From assembly GCF_001438845.1 (NCBI RefSeq), contig NZ_JQCL01000068.1:1-64000 (forward strand): a stretch of 64,000 bases of DNA, written 5' to 3'. This document shows, one piece after another, positions 46,649 to 56,214 of the stretch. Source of the stretch: Lactiplantibacillus xiangfangensis. GTDB lineage: Bacteria; Bacillota; Bacilli; Lactobacillales; Lactobacillaceae. The notes below the pieces were generated by a model, which was not told the origin of the DNA, searched no databases, and worked only from the letters and a program-made list of their open reading frames with translations. Numbering within the stretch: position 1 is the first letter of the stretch; each line of letters opens with the position of its first letter. The position numbers and the translations under genes are program-made.

Positions 46649-47350
46649 CTAGGCTTGGCCGTCGTTATCGTCATCTGGGAAAACAACCACCGTTTGTTGT
46701 TGGGCTTGGTCGCCTCCGTCAGCAACTGGCGTTTCACCACTAGTTGCTTCCGTAATTTCAACGGTTGCTTCTGAGTTTACACTCGCATTACTCTGATTGT
46801 CAAGACTATCTTCTTTTAAAACGTGTTGAATTTCAGCGTAATCAGCGGTATTCGTTTCGCTAAGTAATTGATCCCAATCCTTGCTCTTAACTACTTCTAA
46901 CTGCGATTCTAGCATAACTTGGAGGCGTTGACGGAAGACCCGGGTCTGTTTCTTCAGGTCATCAGTTTCAACAGAAAGGCGCTTAGCCTTCTGTGAAGCC
47001 TCATCGATCATCTGGTTAGACTTGTCCGTGGCTTCACTAACAATATCTGAAGCTTGCTTCTGTGCTTCACGGGTAATGATGTCAGCTTCCTTCTTCGAAT
47101 TCGTCTTGACTTTGTCAGCAGCTTCCTGCGCAACCAAGATCGACTGGTTCAAAGAATCCTTCAATTCATTGAAATACTTAAGTTTACCTTCACTAGCGTC
47201 TAAACGTTCCTGGAGGTCCTTATTTTGTTTTAAGGTAATTTGATAATCCTTGATAATCCGTTCAAGAAAATCGTTTACCTCGTCAATATTGTAACCACGA
47301 AGCTTCGTGGAAAACTCTTTGTTATGAATGTCATCAGGACTTAACACCAT
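46649..47350 (-). CDS. divIVA: cell division initiation protein DivIVA
   Basis: Membrane-curvature-sensing coiled-coil protein that recruits division and wall partners to septum and poles. 233 residues. The N-terminal membrane-binding domain reads LSPDDIHNKEFSTKLRGYN followed by IDEVNDFLERIIKDY, the family signature. Long coiled coil at about 30-165, and an acidic Gln/Thr-rich tail ending FPDDDNDGQA. Last gene of the division cluster, 19 bases after ylmH and before the ileS T-box. Linkage to ileS is common in Firmicutes. Confidence 0.95.
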   Translation of the reverse strand: MVLSPDDIHNKEFSTKLRGYNIDEVNDFLERIIKDYQITLKQNKDLQERLDASEGKLKYFNELKDSLNQSILVAQEAADKVKTNSKKEADIITREAQKQASDIVSEATDKSNQMIDEASQKAKRLSVETDDLKKQTRVFRQRLQVMLESQLEVVKSKDWDQLLSETNTADYAEIQHVLKEDSLDNQSNASVNSEATVEITEATSGETPVADGGDQAQQQTVVVFPDDDNDGQA

Positions 47351-47369
47351 GCTAAATTTCCTCCAATAT

Positions 47370-48155
47370 CTATTTGCTATGAATAATATTTAACGTTATC
47401 CGTAACCGATCCTTTTTTGTTTCGCCGCCAATTTCCGCTAACCGGACCCGCCCGTAGTGGGTCACGCTCAGCATATCTAGCAACGCTAACTCGTAGTCGG
47501 CTTTTGGTAAATCCGCCCAGTTCAAGCGAACCTGCTTCCCCTCGATCAGCTCCTTGGCATGGTGCCGTGAAAGGTTAAAGGCCGCCTTGACCACACTATC
47601 CGCCCGCAGTGAACTGACCGTTGTTGTGACACTCTCCCAGTCATTTTCAGGAACTAAGGCATTCGCTAACGGTATCGCCGTTAAGTGCACCTTCGTTTTT
47701 CCAAAATGATCGATCTGATCATCAAAATACTGTGCCATTTCATTTTCGCAGAAGAATTGCCAATCGTCACCGTCCGAAACAATGTCGCCAAACACGTCGC
47801 GTTCGACCCCGGAATTTGCCAGGGTCCCTAGAACTTGACCGTGCTTTAACGTCGCAAATTTTACCGGATAGACGATGTTATACAGGGTAATTTGAAAGTC
47901 GGCTTCTTCGGGTTGGTAGTAGCTTGGATAAAATAAAATCCGTTGCAACTCCGCACCCGGATAGCCGCCAAAGGCCCGCATTCGAACGTCGTCTAACTGG
48001 TTAACCATTGTCTGAGCAATGTACACTTGGCGCGGGTTTAAAAACGCAGTTAAAATTGGTCGGTACTGGTCGGCTGCTTGGCGCAGCCACCCAGTGACCT
48101 GTTCAATAAATGGGGCTTCACTATCGCGAAAATGTTGTTTTAAATTTTCATTCAC
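47370..48155 (-). CDS. ylmH: YlmH family RNA-binding protein (S4 domain)
   Basis: 261-residue protein of the YlmH family. The C-terminal S4 RNA-binding domain is seen at about residues 185-255 (SRHHAKELIEGKQVRLNW). It is a conserved neighbour of the division genes in Gram-positives; recent work links YlmH to rescue of stalled ribosomes. Twenty-five bases downstream of ylmG in the same run. Confidence 0.9.
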   Translation of the reverse strand: MNENLKQHFRDSEAPFIEQVTGWLRQAADQYRPILTAFLNPRQVYIAQTMVNQLDDVRMRAFGGYPGAELQRILFYPSYYQPEEADFQITLYNIVYPVKFATLKHGQVLGTLANSGVERDVFGDIVSDGDDWQFFCENEMAQYFDDQIDHFGKTKVHLTAIPLANALVPENDWESVTTTVSSLRADSVVKAAFNLSRHHAKELIEGKQVRLNWADLPKADYELALLDMLSVTHYGRVRLAEIGGETKKDRLRITLNIIHSK

Positions 48156-48180
48156 GATACTATCCTCGTTATACTTTTAA

Positions 48181-48453
48181 TTAATAGATTCCGAACATTT
48201 GTAACAGGTAAAGCAAGCCGTTTTCAGCAAACTGTAAGACGACCAAGGCAATGATTGGGGAGAAGTCGATTCCCGCAATGGCAGGAATAAACCGCCGGAA
48301 GATGCTCAGAAATGGATCACAGATCCGCCCTAAAAATTGTCCAATTTTTGTGTTATAAGCGCCAGGAAACCAGGACATTAAAATAAAAACGGCGATGGCT
48401 ACCTGGTAGAGCTGAAATAACCTGCTAATGATGTTTAGTACCAGTACGCTCAC
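48181..48453 (-). CDS. ylmG: YggT family membrane protein YlmG
   Basis: 90-residue protein with two membrane helices (VLNIISRLFQLYQVAIAVFI and a C-terminal FSPIIALVVLQFAENGLLYL). The conserved SWFPGAYNTKIGQFLGRICD between them is the YggT pattern. Role in division or membrane organisation not settled. Three bases after sepF. Confidence 0.9.
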   Translation of the reverse strand: MSVLVLNIISRLFQLYQVAIAVFILMSWFPGAYNTKIGQFLGRICDPFLSIFRRFIPAIAGIDFSPIIALVVLQFAENGLLYLLQMFGIY

Positions 48454-48456
48454 TCC

Positions 48457-48888
48457 TTACAAACTGTTGGGATTGAATTGACTCGTCGTACTGCCAGAAA
48501 CTTCATAATTTTCTGGAATACAAAGAAAAATTTCATCCCCGATGCGTTCAATTTCACCGTTAATGGCGTAAACCGTTCCGGTCAAAAAATCAACAATGCG
48601 GCGGGCCATTTGATCATCAACGTGATCAAAATTTACGATTACCGCTTGATTTTTGAGTAGTTGACTCGCAATTTCTTTAACGTCTGAATAAATTTTCGGT
48701 TCAAATAACGCAATCTTACTATTCACCGACTTACCACCTTGCATGGGTACGACTTTTGGCGCGGTCCGGGTATTGGCTGCTTGATTGGTTGACGCTTGCG
48801 GCGCAGCCTGACTAGGCTGTACCGGCTGGTCATCTAATTGATCATCACCGACGCCAAAAAAGTTACTAAAACTAAATCGTCCGGCCAT
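48457..48888 (-). CDS. sepF: cell division protein SepF
   Basis: 143 residues. The N-terminal amphipathic membrane-binding helix (MAGRFSFSNFFGV) is followed by a disordered Gln/Ala/Pro linker and the C-terminal SepF (DUF552) domain from about residue 60. There the pattern LLKNQAVIVNFDHVDDQMARRI and later RIVDFLTGTVYAIN is clear. SepF anchors FtsZ to the membrane and bundles filaments. 23 bases after ftsZ. The YlmE gene that often separates them in Bacillus is absent. Confidence 0.95.
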   Translation of the reverse strand: MAGRFSFSNFFGVGDDQLDDQPVQPSQAAPQASTNQAANTRTAPKVVPMQGGKSVNSKIALFEPKIYSDVKEIASQLLKNQAVIVNFDHVDDQMARRIVDFLTGTVYAINGEIERIGDEIFLCIPENYEVSGSTTSQFNPNSL

Positions 48889-48911
48889 CTATGATCGCTC
48901 CCTTCAGTGTC

Positions 48912-50216
48912 TTACTTACGCCGCCGTTTGAAGAATGGCGGTGTATCTAATGAGTCCCCATTATCATCATTGTTGTTATCATCAGTCTGACCATTGTCGT
49001 TAAAGACGTCAAAGTCAGCCTTCTCAACGTTTTTAAATTCGGAACCATTGTTGTTGTTATTTACTGGTCGTGAACTGCTTGGTTCGCGACGAATGTCCCA
49101 GTTGCCGAACGGATCGTTACTATTCGCTGGTGCTTGGCTTTGTGCCATGTTAACAGCTTCACTGGCTGGCTTTTGTTCACTAGTGCTAGAGAACATGCCA
49201 CCCCGTTGTTGACTCGTTTCAGTCCGGCTGGAAGTGGTTCCCATTTGAATTTCTTTTTGTTTTTGATCAATCCCGGTCGCAATAACGGTGACCCGAACTT
49301 CGTCGCCTAAGCTTTCGTCGATTGAAGTCCCGAAGATGATGTTAACATCAGTCGTTGCCGCTTGTGACACAATGTCTGAAGCAGCTTGGGCTTCATAAAG
49401 TGACATGTCTGGGCCACCAGTGATGTTGAGCAAGACTTGTTCGGCCCCATCGATGGAAACTTCCAACAATGGTGACGAAATGGCTTGCTTGGTTGCATCG
49501 GCGGTCCGGTTTTCGCCGCTGGCAGAACCAATTCCCATTAAAGCAGAACCTTGGTTTTGCATCACGGTCTTCACGTCAGCAAAGTCCAAGTTAACGTAAC
49601 CTGGTGATGTGATCAGGTCAGAAATTCCTTGAACCCCTTGACGTAAAACGTTATCGGCTTCTTGGAAGGCTTCCATCATTGGTGTCTTCTTATCAACGAT
49701 TTCCAATAAACGGTTGTTCGCAATGACGATCAACGTATCAACGTTGTCCTTCATCTGCGCAATCCCCTCAGCTGCATTCCGCGCCCGTCGAGGTCCTTCA
49801 AACGTGAATGGCCGGGTTACGACCCCCACCGTCAAAGCGCCTGAATCCTTCGCAATTTTAGCAACCACGGGTGCAGCCCCGTTACCGGTACCGCCACCCA
49901 TACCAGCGGTGACAAAGACCATGTCAGCGCCCTGTAAGGCTTCCGTTAAAGCTTCTTCGCTTTCTTGCGCGGCTTTTGAACCAACGTCCGGGTTAGAACC
50001 GGCACCCAACCCACGGGTCAGTTTCGGTCCTAATTGAATCTTGGTTTCCGCATTAGAAGTTTGTAATGCTTGTACATCGGTATTGGCGACGATAAATTCG
50101 ACACCCTTGACGTCTTCAGCAATCATCCGATTAACAGCGTTGCCACCACCGCCACCGACACCGATGACTTTAATATTTGCCCCTGAATTCTGGGTTGAAT
50201 CTAAAGAAAATTCCAT
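48912..50216 (-). CDS. ftsZ: cell division protein FtsZ
   Basis: Tubulin-like GTPase that builds the Z ring. 434 residues. The nucleotide-binding [14 protein letters not shown] is near the N-terminus, and the tubulin signature is at about residue 105. It reads [10 protein letters not shown] rather than the usual GGGTGTGAAP, with Asn for the sixth residue. Synergy loop NLDFADVK follows. A long Gln/Asn/Ser-rich linker leads to the conserved C-terminal peptide [11 protein letters not shown] that binds SepF and FtsA. 28 bases after ftsA. Confidence 0.97.
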   Translation of the reverse strand: MEFSLDSTQNSGANIKVIGVGGGGGNAVNRMIAEDVKGVEFIVANTDVQALQTSNAETKIQLGPKLTRGLGAGSNPDVGSKAAQESEEALTEALQGADMVFVTAGMGGGTGNGAAPVVAKIAKDSGALTVGVVTRPFTFEGPRRARNAAEGIAQMKDNVDTLIVIANNRLLEIVDKKTPMMEAFQEADNVLRQGVQGISDLITSPGYVNLDFADVKTVMQNQGSALMGIGSASGENRTADATKQAISSPLLEVSIDGAEQVLLNITGGPDMSLYEAQAASDIVSQAATTDVNIIFGTSIDESLGDEVRVTVIATGIDQKQKEIQMGTTSSRTETSQQRGGMFSSTSEQKPASEAVNMAQSQAPANSNDPFGNWDIRREPSSSRPVNNNNNGSEFKNVEKADFDVFNDNGQTDDNNNDDNGDSLDTPPFFKRRRK

Positions 50217-50244
50217 TATTTTTCCTCCGTCATTCCTATCCTAA

Positions 50245-51591
50245 TTAATCAAAGAAGTGGTTGAAAAAGCCCTTAATGTGGTCAAGAGCACCCTTCCGAT
50301 CTGGATTGTCCTGTTTTTGTTCAGGTTGTTGTTTGGTTGTTTGGGTCGTTTTTTCAGTACTCGTCCGGGGTGCACTAGCAATTGGATCGACGACTTCTGA
50401 GAAGTCATGCGCAACGCTTGCCCGTGTATCACCCGTTAACGCACTCTTTACGAGTAACGCGACTTCGCTTAAGGCCGCTTGGTATTTGATGACGGCTAAC
50501 GCCTCATCAAACGACGGATGTCTTAAGCCCATCTGGTTCGGTGTAAAGACCCGAACCCGGGTACCAAAGAGTTGACTAGCCAATTCTGTCACACCAGGAA
50601 TCGCTGCAACGCCACCAGTTAAAACAATGCCGCCCGGCAATTCTAACGCTCGGATTTCATCCAAGTGTTGTTTGACTTTTCCAAAGACTTGGTCAAGTCG
50701 GGCTTCAATGATTTCTGCTAAGTATTGCTCGCTAATCTGCGTTGGGGTACTTTGACCGACAACGTCAACTGGGAACTCCTCATCATCAGCGGCTTGCTGA
50801 GCATCGGCATAGCCGTAGTCCCGTTTAAGCTTCTCTGCATTTTCAATCGAAGTATTCAAAACGACCGAAATATCTTTAGTGATATACTGGCCGCCTTCTT
50901 GATCAACATAAGTATACTTTAACTGATGATCATGAATGACCGCCGCCGTAGTCTGGCCGCCACCCATATCAATAATAATCGACCCGAAGTCCTGTTCACC
51001 ATCATTTAACACGAGTGAGCTCAACGCCAACGGTGCAATCACGATTTGTTCAATCTGCAGTCCCGCTTTTTCGATGGCTTTGCGCGTGTTGTGAATAATG
51101 GTCTTAGGTCCGGTAAAGAGGGTCCCGTGCATCTCTAAACGCACACCGACCATTCCCCGGGGGTCCTTAATTCCGTCAAAGCCGTCCACGACAAACTCAT
51201 CTGGAATCACGTCCAACACTTCGCGCTCCGGTGGCAAGCTCTGTACTAGCGCCGCTGCAGCCACGTTTTGGACATCCTCATTATTGATTTCTTTTGATTC
51301 ATCAGCCACGGCAATCATGCCGCGACAACGTTCAATCTTTACCAGGTTAGCGGGAACGCCCGCAATCACCTTTTTTATTTCGATACTTGCTTTTTCTTCA
51401 GCTTGGCGTACTGCCGATTGAATCGCACTGGCGGCCTTGTCAATATCAACAATGACACCGCGACTTAAACCATTAGAACGTTCGCTACCCACACCAATAA
51501 CGTTCATTTGTCCCTTTACACGTTCAGCAACAATGACTTTTATTGAGGTGGTTCCTATATCAAGTCCGACATAAATTCCTGAATTATCCAT
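50245..51591 (-). CDS. ftsA: cell division protein FtsA
   Basis: Actin-like protein tethering FtsZ to the membrane. 448 residues. It starts GIYVGLDIGTTSIKVIVAE (phosphate 1 motif) and has IIDMGGGQTTAAVI (phosphate 2) near residue 205 and GGIVLTGGVAAIPGV (adenosine) near 335. After a polar linker (KTTQTTKQQPEQKQ) the C-terminal amphipathic helix IKGFFNHFFD is the membrane anchor. A 134-bp gap upstream, AT-rich, probably contains a promoter for ftsA-ftsZ. Confidence 0.97.
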   Translation of the reverse strand: MDNSGIYVGLDIGTTSIKVIVAERVKGQMNVIGVGSERSNGLSRGVIVDIDKAASAIQSAVRQAEEKASIEIKKVIAGVPANLVKIERCRGMIAVADESKEINNEDVQNVAAAALVQSLPPEREVLDVIPDEFVVDGFDGIKDPRGMVGVRLEMHGTLFTGPKTIIHNTRKAIEKAGLQIEQIVIAPLALSSLVLNDGEQDFGSIIIDMGGGQTTAAVIHDHQLKYTYVDQEGGQYITKDISVVLNTSIENAEKLKRDYGYADAQQAADDEEFPVDVVGQSTPTQISEQYLAEIIEARLDQVFGKVKQHLDEIRALELPGGIVLTGGVAAIPGVTELASQLFGTRVRVFTPNQMGLRHPSFDEALAVIKYQAALSEVALLVKSALTGDTRASVAHDFSEVVDPIASAPRTSTEKTTQTTKQQPEQKQDNPDRKGALDHIKGFFNHFFD

Positions 51592-51725
51592 AATAGAGGA
51601 ACCTCCTAGTACTTTTACATAAATATAAATTTTTATAGATTTTAGTTACATACCTAGTTAACCCCTAGTTTACCATATCCTAAGCGCTTTTAAAAAGAGC
51701 ACATCCACCATTCTCGAAGAATATT

Positions 51726-52589
51726 CTACTTCTTGAATGAATACGAATACGCGCCGACTTCTAAGTTAATAATTCCCTTAGTTTTCATCTTTGCGACGAT
51801 ACCCGGATAATACGTCATCTTGCTTGCAAACGTTGAGATTGTCGCATAGACTTCGTTCCCATCATTCATGTATAAATGGATGCGCTGCGGATTGGACGTT
51901 GTCGGTGCAAACTTAATTTCTGAGATTGCATGTTTAACTGCCGAAGGTAACTTTGCGTACTGGGCAATCATTTTTTCAAGCCGGGCCCCACTCTTAAAGT
52001 TCGCGTAAATGGGTGAACCACCGCCAGGTTGCAAATAACTCGTCTTTAAAATCAACCCATTTTCCAAGACCCGTTGATAATGATTGCCGTCTACCAAGTA
52101 ACCGGCAACCCGAATTTCATTAACTTTGATGTGAATCTGGTTTAAGCCAACCAACTTAGTCGTGACTTTGCCAATCTGCGGATTTTGTTGTTTCGCTTGG
52201 TGACTCGTACGCTGGTCATGACCAATCACAGCCCAAATTGAAACCCCTGGCTGAATTTTCGTGGCCCGCGTCACCTGCTTTACCGTCAACCCATCCGTTC
52301 CTGACACCTTGACTTGTTGGACGTGACTAAGTGGTGAAATAAAATACCCTGCAATCACGATGCCCATTAAAAACAAACTAATGAGTAGCGCCGCACGTTT
52401 AACCACTAAGCGGCGGCGCTGGGTTTTTAACTTTGGTAACTTATCACCGATCCGCAGTTGTTTACCCCACCTACTAAAATGGCTTTTCTTTGACTGGGCC
52501 TCATTTTGTTCAGCGCGTCGCTGATAGCGTTCCCAAGGGGTTAGTTGTTCCGGCCTTTTGTCCTTAGGTGCTCGCTTAAAAATGGCCAT
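51726..52589 (-). CDS. ftsQ: cell division protein FtsQ/DivIB
   Basis: Bitopic division protein of about 287 residues. The basic N-terminal cytoplasmic part contains [14 protein letters not shown], then one membrane segment ([19 protein letters not shown]). An extracellular POTRA domain starts [17 protein letters not shown], and the beta domain follows. It forms a complex with FtsL and DivIC to activate septal synthesis. I use the ATG at 52589, with GGGTGG ahead, not the GTG at 52598. Confidence 0.93.
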   Translation of the reverse strand: MAIFKRAPKDKRPEQLTPWERYQRRAEQNEAQSKKSHFSRWGKQLRIGDKLPKLKTQRRRLVVKRAALLISLFLMGIVIAGYFISPLSHVQQVKVSGTDGLTVKQVTRATKIQPGVSIWAVIGHDQRTSHQAKQQNPQIGKVTTKLVGLNQIHIKVNEIRVAGYLVDGNHYQRVLENGLILKTSYLQPGGGSPIYANFKSGARLEKMIAQYAKLPSAVKHAISEIKFAPTTSNPQRIHLYMNDGNEVYATISTFASKMTYYPGIVAKMKTKGIINLEVGAYSYSFKK

Positions 52590-52625
52590 CACACCCACCC
52601 TTTCATCTTCATAAGGTTACGTTTT

Positions 52626-53717
52626 TTACTTGACCACGGATTCGAGGACTTTCAATAACTGATCAGCTGCATCGGGCATTCCGAGCTTCTTCGCATTATT
52701 AGCCATATCTTCACGATGGTCGGCATTAAGCATTAAACCATCGACCGCTTTGAGCAGGCTCGTTGCCGTTAAATCGGCTTCTTTAACTAGTTCAGCCGCC
52801 CCAGCGTTAACTAAACTCTGTGCGTTCTTCGTTTGATGATCATTCGTCACGTAAGGACTAGGCACCAAGATTGATGGAATTCCTAGCGCCGTAATTTCAG
52901 CAATACTCGTTGCGCCCGCCCGGCCTAAAATCACGGCGATTTCCGGCAGGATTGCTGGCATATTTTTGATGTACGGTTCAATCTTAACATTGGGTGCTAA
53001 CGTTGTCTTTGAGAGACTATCCATGATTTTGTCATAGTGCACTTGACCAGTCACAAAGAGCGTCTGATAGTCCCGTTTATTAAGCTCTGGTACCGCGGAC
53101 GCAGTGGCAGCGTTGATTCGAGCTGCCCCCCGACTTCCCCCAAAGATCAAGACCGTGGGAACGTCGTCTTTTAGTCCGTATGCTTGCAAAGCCGCAGTTT
53201 TTTGAATGTTAGCCACTTGTTGCGCACGGGGGTTCCCGGTCATGACGACCTTCTTTTCTGGGAACTGTGACCGCGCACTCTCAAACGAAATGGCAATCTT
53301 ATTCACGAAGTGGCTCAAAAACTTGTTGGTCACACCCACAACGGAGTTCTGTTCGTGAATCACCGTGGGGATGTGCATCTGGCTGGCCGCGAAAACGACC
53401 GCACCACTCACGTAGCCACCGGTCCCAACCACGACGTCCGGCTTGAATGCCTTGATGTACTTGCGAGCCGTGACCACACTCTTTAAGAACAGGTAAACCG
53501 TCTTGAAGTTTTGTGGGGATAACGACCGCTTGAAGCCTTGAATCTTAATAGTCTTAAACGCGATGCCGCGTTCTGGGACAATTCGACTTTCAAGGCCCCG
53601 ATGAGTCCCCACGTAGAGAACTTCGGCGTGTTTATCGTGTGCCTTTAGCGCTTCGATCAAGGCTAATGCCGGGTAAATGTGGCCCCCGGTACCGCCGCCA
53701 GAAATCATTAGTCGCAT
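52626..53717 (-). CDS. murG: UDP-GlcNAc:lipid I transferase MurG
   Basis: Adds GlcNAc to lipid I to make lipid II on the inner membrane face. 363 residues. N-terminal glycine loop [14 protein letters not shown], a second loop [11 protein letters not shown] near residue 193, and the C-domain donor-site [20 protein letters not shown]. Its start overlaps the murD stop by one base, showing translational coupling. Confidence 0.96.
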   Translation of the reverse strand: MRLMISGGGTGGHIYPALALIEALKAHDKHAEVLYVGTHRGLESRIVPERGIAFKTIKIQGFKRSLSPQNFKTVYLFLKSVVTARKYIKAFKPDVVVGTGGYVSGAVVFAASQMHIPTVIHEQNSVVGVTNKFLSHFVNKIAISFESARSQFPEKKVVMTGNPRAQQVANIQKTAALQAYGLKDDVPTVLIFGGSRGAARINAATASAVPELNKRDYQTLFVTGQVHYDKIMDSLSKTTLAPNVKIEPYIKNMPAILPEIAVILGRAGATSIAEITALGIPSILVPSPYVTNDHQTKNAQSLVNAGAAELVKEADLTATSLLKAVDGLMLNADHREDMANNAKKLGMPDAADQLLKVLESVVK

Positions 53718-55096
53718 TAGTTTTCTTCCGCCTTTCCAGTTAACTTCTCAATTGCTTTAATAAACCGGTCGCCCCGCACTTCAAAGTTCGGGTACTGATC
53801 CCAGCTGGCACAAGCGGGTGACAACATAATAATGTCGCCTGAATTACTCCGCTTCCAAGCTACTGGAACCGCCGTTTCACAGTTTTCAGTAAATTCAATG
53901 TCGTCGATGCCGGCAAGTTTTCCGGCATCCGCCATCTTTTGCGCCGTCTCACCAAACACGATGAGGGTCTTAACATGGTCCTTTAACGCGGGTGCAAGCT
54001 TTTCAAACGTATTGCCCCGGTCCAAACCACCAGCCAATAAGACAACGGGTTGGTCAAAGCCTTTCAACGCCATTTCCGTTGAAACGATGTTCGTCGCCTT
54101 AGAGTCATTGTAGAACTGGCGACCTTCATAAGTTTCAACGTACTGAGTCCGGTGACGAACGCCAGAAAACGTCTTCAAGACTTGGACAATGCCACTCGTT
54201 GCGACCCCTTGCAACTTAGCAACCGTAATGGCTGCTAAGGCGTTTTCAACGTTATGGTCTCCCGGAATCTTGATGGCCTTTGCATCCATAATGTATTCAT
54301 CTTTAAAGTACAACTTGCCGTTTTCTTCATAGGCGCCAGCCTTACTATTGCCCTGACGTGAAAATGGTACAACTTGTGCCTTAGACTGCTTACTGAGGTC
54401 ACGCCATTCTTGACTGTCCCAGTTGATGACTAAATAATCATCAGCCGTTTGATTCATTGTAATGCGCATCTTCGCCTTAACATAATTGTCGCGATTTCCA
54501 TGCCAGTCCAAGTGGGTTGAATAAATATTCGTAATAACGGCAATGTGGGGACGTAACGTATCAATCCCACAAAGCATGAAACTTGAGAGTTCCGTTACCA
54601 TCGTATCGGCGGCTTGCGCTTTTTGAGCGACGGTTGAGGCCGGAACCCCGATATTACCAGCGACGTAAGCCTTGCCGGCATTGTTTCGTTGGTTCAACAT
54701 CATGGTAATTAACGTCGTTGTCGTGGTCTTACCGTTCGTCCCGGTAACCCCGATCAGTTCGCCTTCCAAAATTTGGGCTGCTAATTCAACTTCAGTGATA
54801 ACGGGAATGTGCTTTTCAAGCGCCCCGCTCACAATCGGATTTGAATACGGAATGCCTGGATTTTTGACGACCACCTTAAAATCTTCATCCAATAAAGATA
54901 GCGGGTGTCCCCCCGTAATGACCTTGATGCCTTCGCTTAACAGCTCCTGTGCGTCTGGATTATTATCAAAATCCTTCTTGTCATTGACCGTGACAAATGC
55001 CCCTAGCTTGTGCAACAAGCGAGCAGCGTTGACCCCACTCTTTGCAAGTCCTAAAACCAAAACTTTTTGGTTGCGATACTGTTCAACCGACTTCAT
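53717..55096 (-). CDS. murD: UDP-MurNAc-L-alanine:D-glutamate ligase MurD
   Basis: ATP-dependent cytoplasmic ligase adding D-Glu to the peptidoglycan precursor. 459 residues. N-terminal UDP-binding [16 protein letters not shown] loop [15 protein letters not shown], and the C-domain motif [22 protein letters not shown]. The start is ATG 55096 ([10 protein letters not shown]), with GGGAG ahead; the first eleven residues of the longer frame are left out. Confidence 0.96.
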   Translation of the reverse strand: MKSVEQYRNQKVLVLGLAKSGVNAARLLHKLGAFVTVNDKKDFDNNPDAQELLSEGIKVITGGHPLSLLDEDFKVVVKNPGIPYSNPIVSGALEKHIPVITEVELAAQILEGELIGVTGTNGKTTTTTLITMMLNQRNNAGKAYVAGNIGVPASTVAQKAQAADTMVTELSSFMLCGIDTLRPHIAVITNIYSTHLDWHGNRDNYVKAKMRITMNQTADDYLVINWDSQEWRDLSKQSKAQVVPFSRQGNSKAGAYEENGKLYFKDEYIMDAKAIKIPGDHNVENALAAITVAKLQGVATSGIVQVLKTFSGVRHRTQYVETYEGRQFYNDSKATNIVSTEMALKGFDQPVVLLAGGLDRGNTFEKLAPALKDHVKTLIVFGETAQKMADAGKLAGIDDIEFTENCETAVPVAWKRSNSGDIIMLSPACASWDQYPNFEVRGDRFIKAIEKLTGKAEEN

Positions 55097-55219
55097 ATAC
55101 CAAGATCTCCCTAATTTATTGATAGACACAATATATTTATTTTAATATTCAGTGGACTAAATGCCAATAGGCGTATCATCGGTTTGTAAATCCGCCATTG
55201 ATACGCCCAAAGTTAGTCA

Positions 55220-56185
55220 TTAAATGATTGTTGCCACACTGATAATGGCAGCCACTAAACCAATCGACCAGAATACGATGTCGATTTTCCACTCACTCCA
55301 ACCCTTCATTTCAAAATGATGGTGAATTGGACTCATTAAGAAGATCCGTTTTCCCGTTAACTTGAATGAAGCAACTTGTAACATAACCGAAGCCGTTTCG
55401 ATAACGAAAATAATCCCGATAATAAGTAGTGACAATTCGTGATGGACCAAGATGGAAACGGCAGCTAGCGCACCACCTAAGGCTAACGAACCCATATCAC
55501 CCATGAAGATCTTTGCGGGTTTGTGGTTGTAGACAAAGAAACCTAGCAAGGAACCAACCACTGCAATACAGAATAACGCGACGTTATATTGTTGTTGGGC
55601 CCACGCGATAATCGCGTACGCACCAAAAGCAATCGTTGCTTGACCAGCAACTAGCCCATCTAAGCCATCCGTCAAGTTGACGGCGTTGGAAAACCCAACG
55701 AGCCAAATAATGACGAAAATCATGTACCAAATACCTAGCGACCAATCACCGACACCGGGAATTCTTAGGCCCATCGTCAAATGTTCATTCTGGTAAACAA
55801 GTGTAAAGACGACCGCACCAACGATTTGCCCAAGCAACTTTTGCCATGCTTTTAGCCCTTCATTTTGCTTCCGCCATAACTTAATACTGTCATCCCAGAA
55901 TCCTAGCGCCCCGTAAAGCACTAAGATGAACATTAGAATCCAGGTCGTTGGTTGTAACAAGCCTTGCCAAAAACCAACCCACAAGGTCGTGACCAAGATG
56001 GCGATAATAAATAACAACCCGCCCATCGTTGGGGTCCCAGATTTCTTTTCGTGCCATTTAGGGCCCTCTTCGCGAATCATTTGGCCCTCTTTACGCGCGC
56101 GGAAATAACGAATTAAAGACGGCATTAACGCAAACACGATGATAAACCCACTAATTAGGGCCGCTACCCATGATAATAAACTCAC
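55220..56185 (-). CDS. mraY: phospho-MurNAc-pentapeptide transferase MraY
   Basis: Integral membrane enzyme that makes lipid I. 321 residues with about ten membrane helices. The acidic motifs are present: [12 protein letters not shown] (DDxxK), [12 protein letters not shown], and [11 protein letters not shown]. The [14 protein letters not shown] stretch near the C-terminus is the family's histidine motif. The reaction takes UDP-MurNAc-pentapeptide and undecaprenyl phosphate. Confidence 0.96.
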   Translation of the reverse strand: MSLLSWVAALISGFIIVFALMPSLIRYFRARKEGQMIREEGPKWHEKKSGTPTMGGLLFIIAILVTTLWVGFWQGLLQPTTWILMFILVLYGALGFWDDSIKLWRKQNEGLKAWQKLLGQIVGAVVFTLVYQNEHLTMGLRIPGVGDWSLGIWYMIFVIIWLVGFSNAVNLTDGLDGLVAGQATIAFGAYAIIAWAQQQYNVALFCIAVVGSLLGFFVYNHKPAKIFMGDMGSLALGGALAAVSILVHHELSLLIIGIIFVIETASVMLQVASFKLTGKRIFLMSPIHHHFEMKGWSEWKIDIVFWSIGLVAAIISVATII

Positions 56186-56214
56186 AACAATTCTCCATTC
56201 TAAAACTTAATTAA

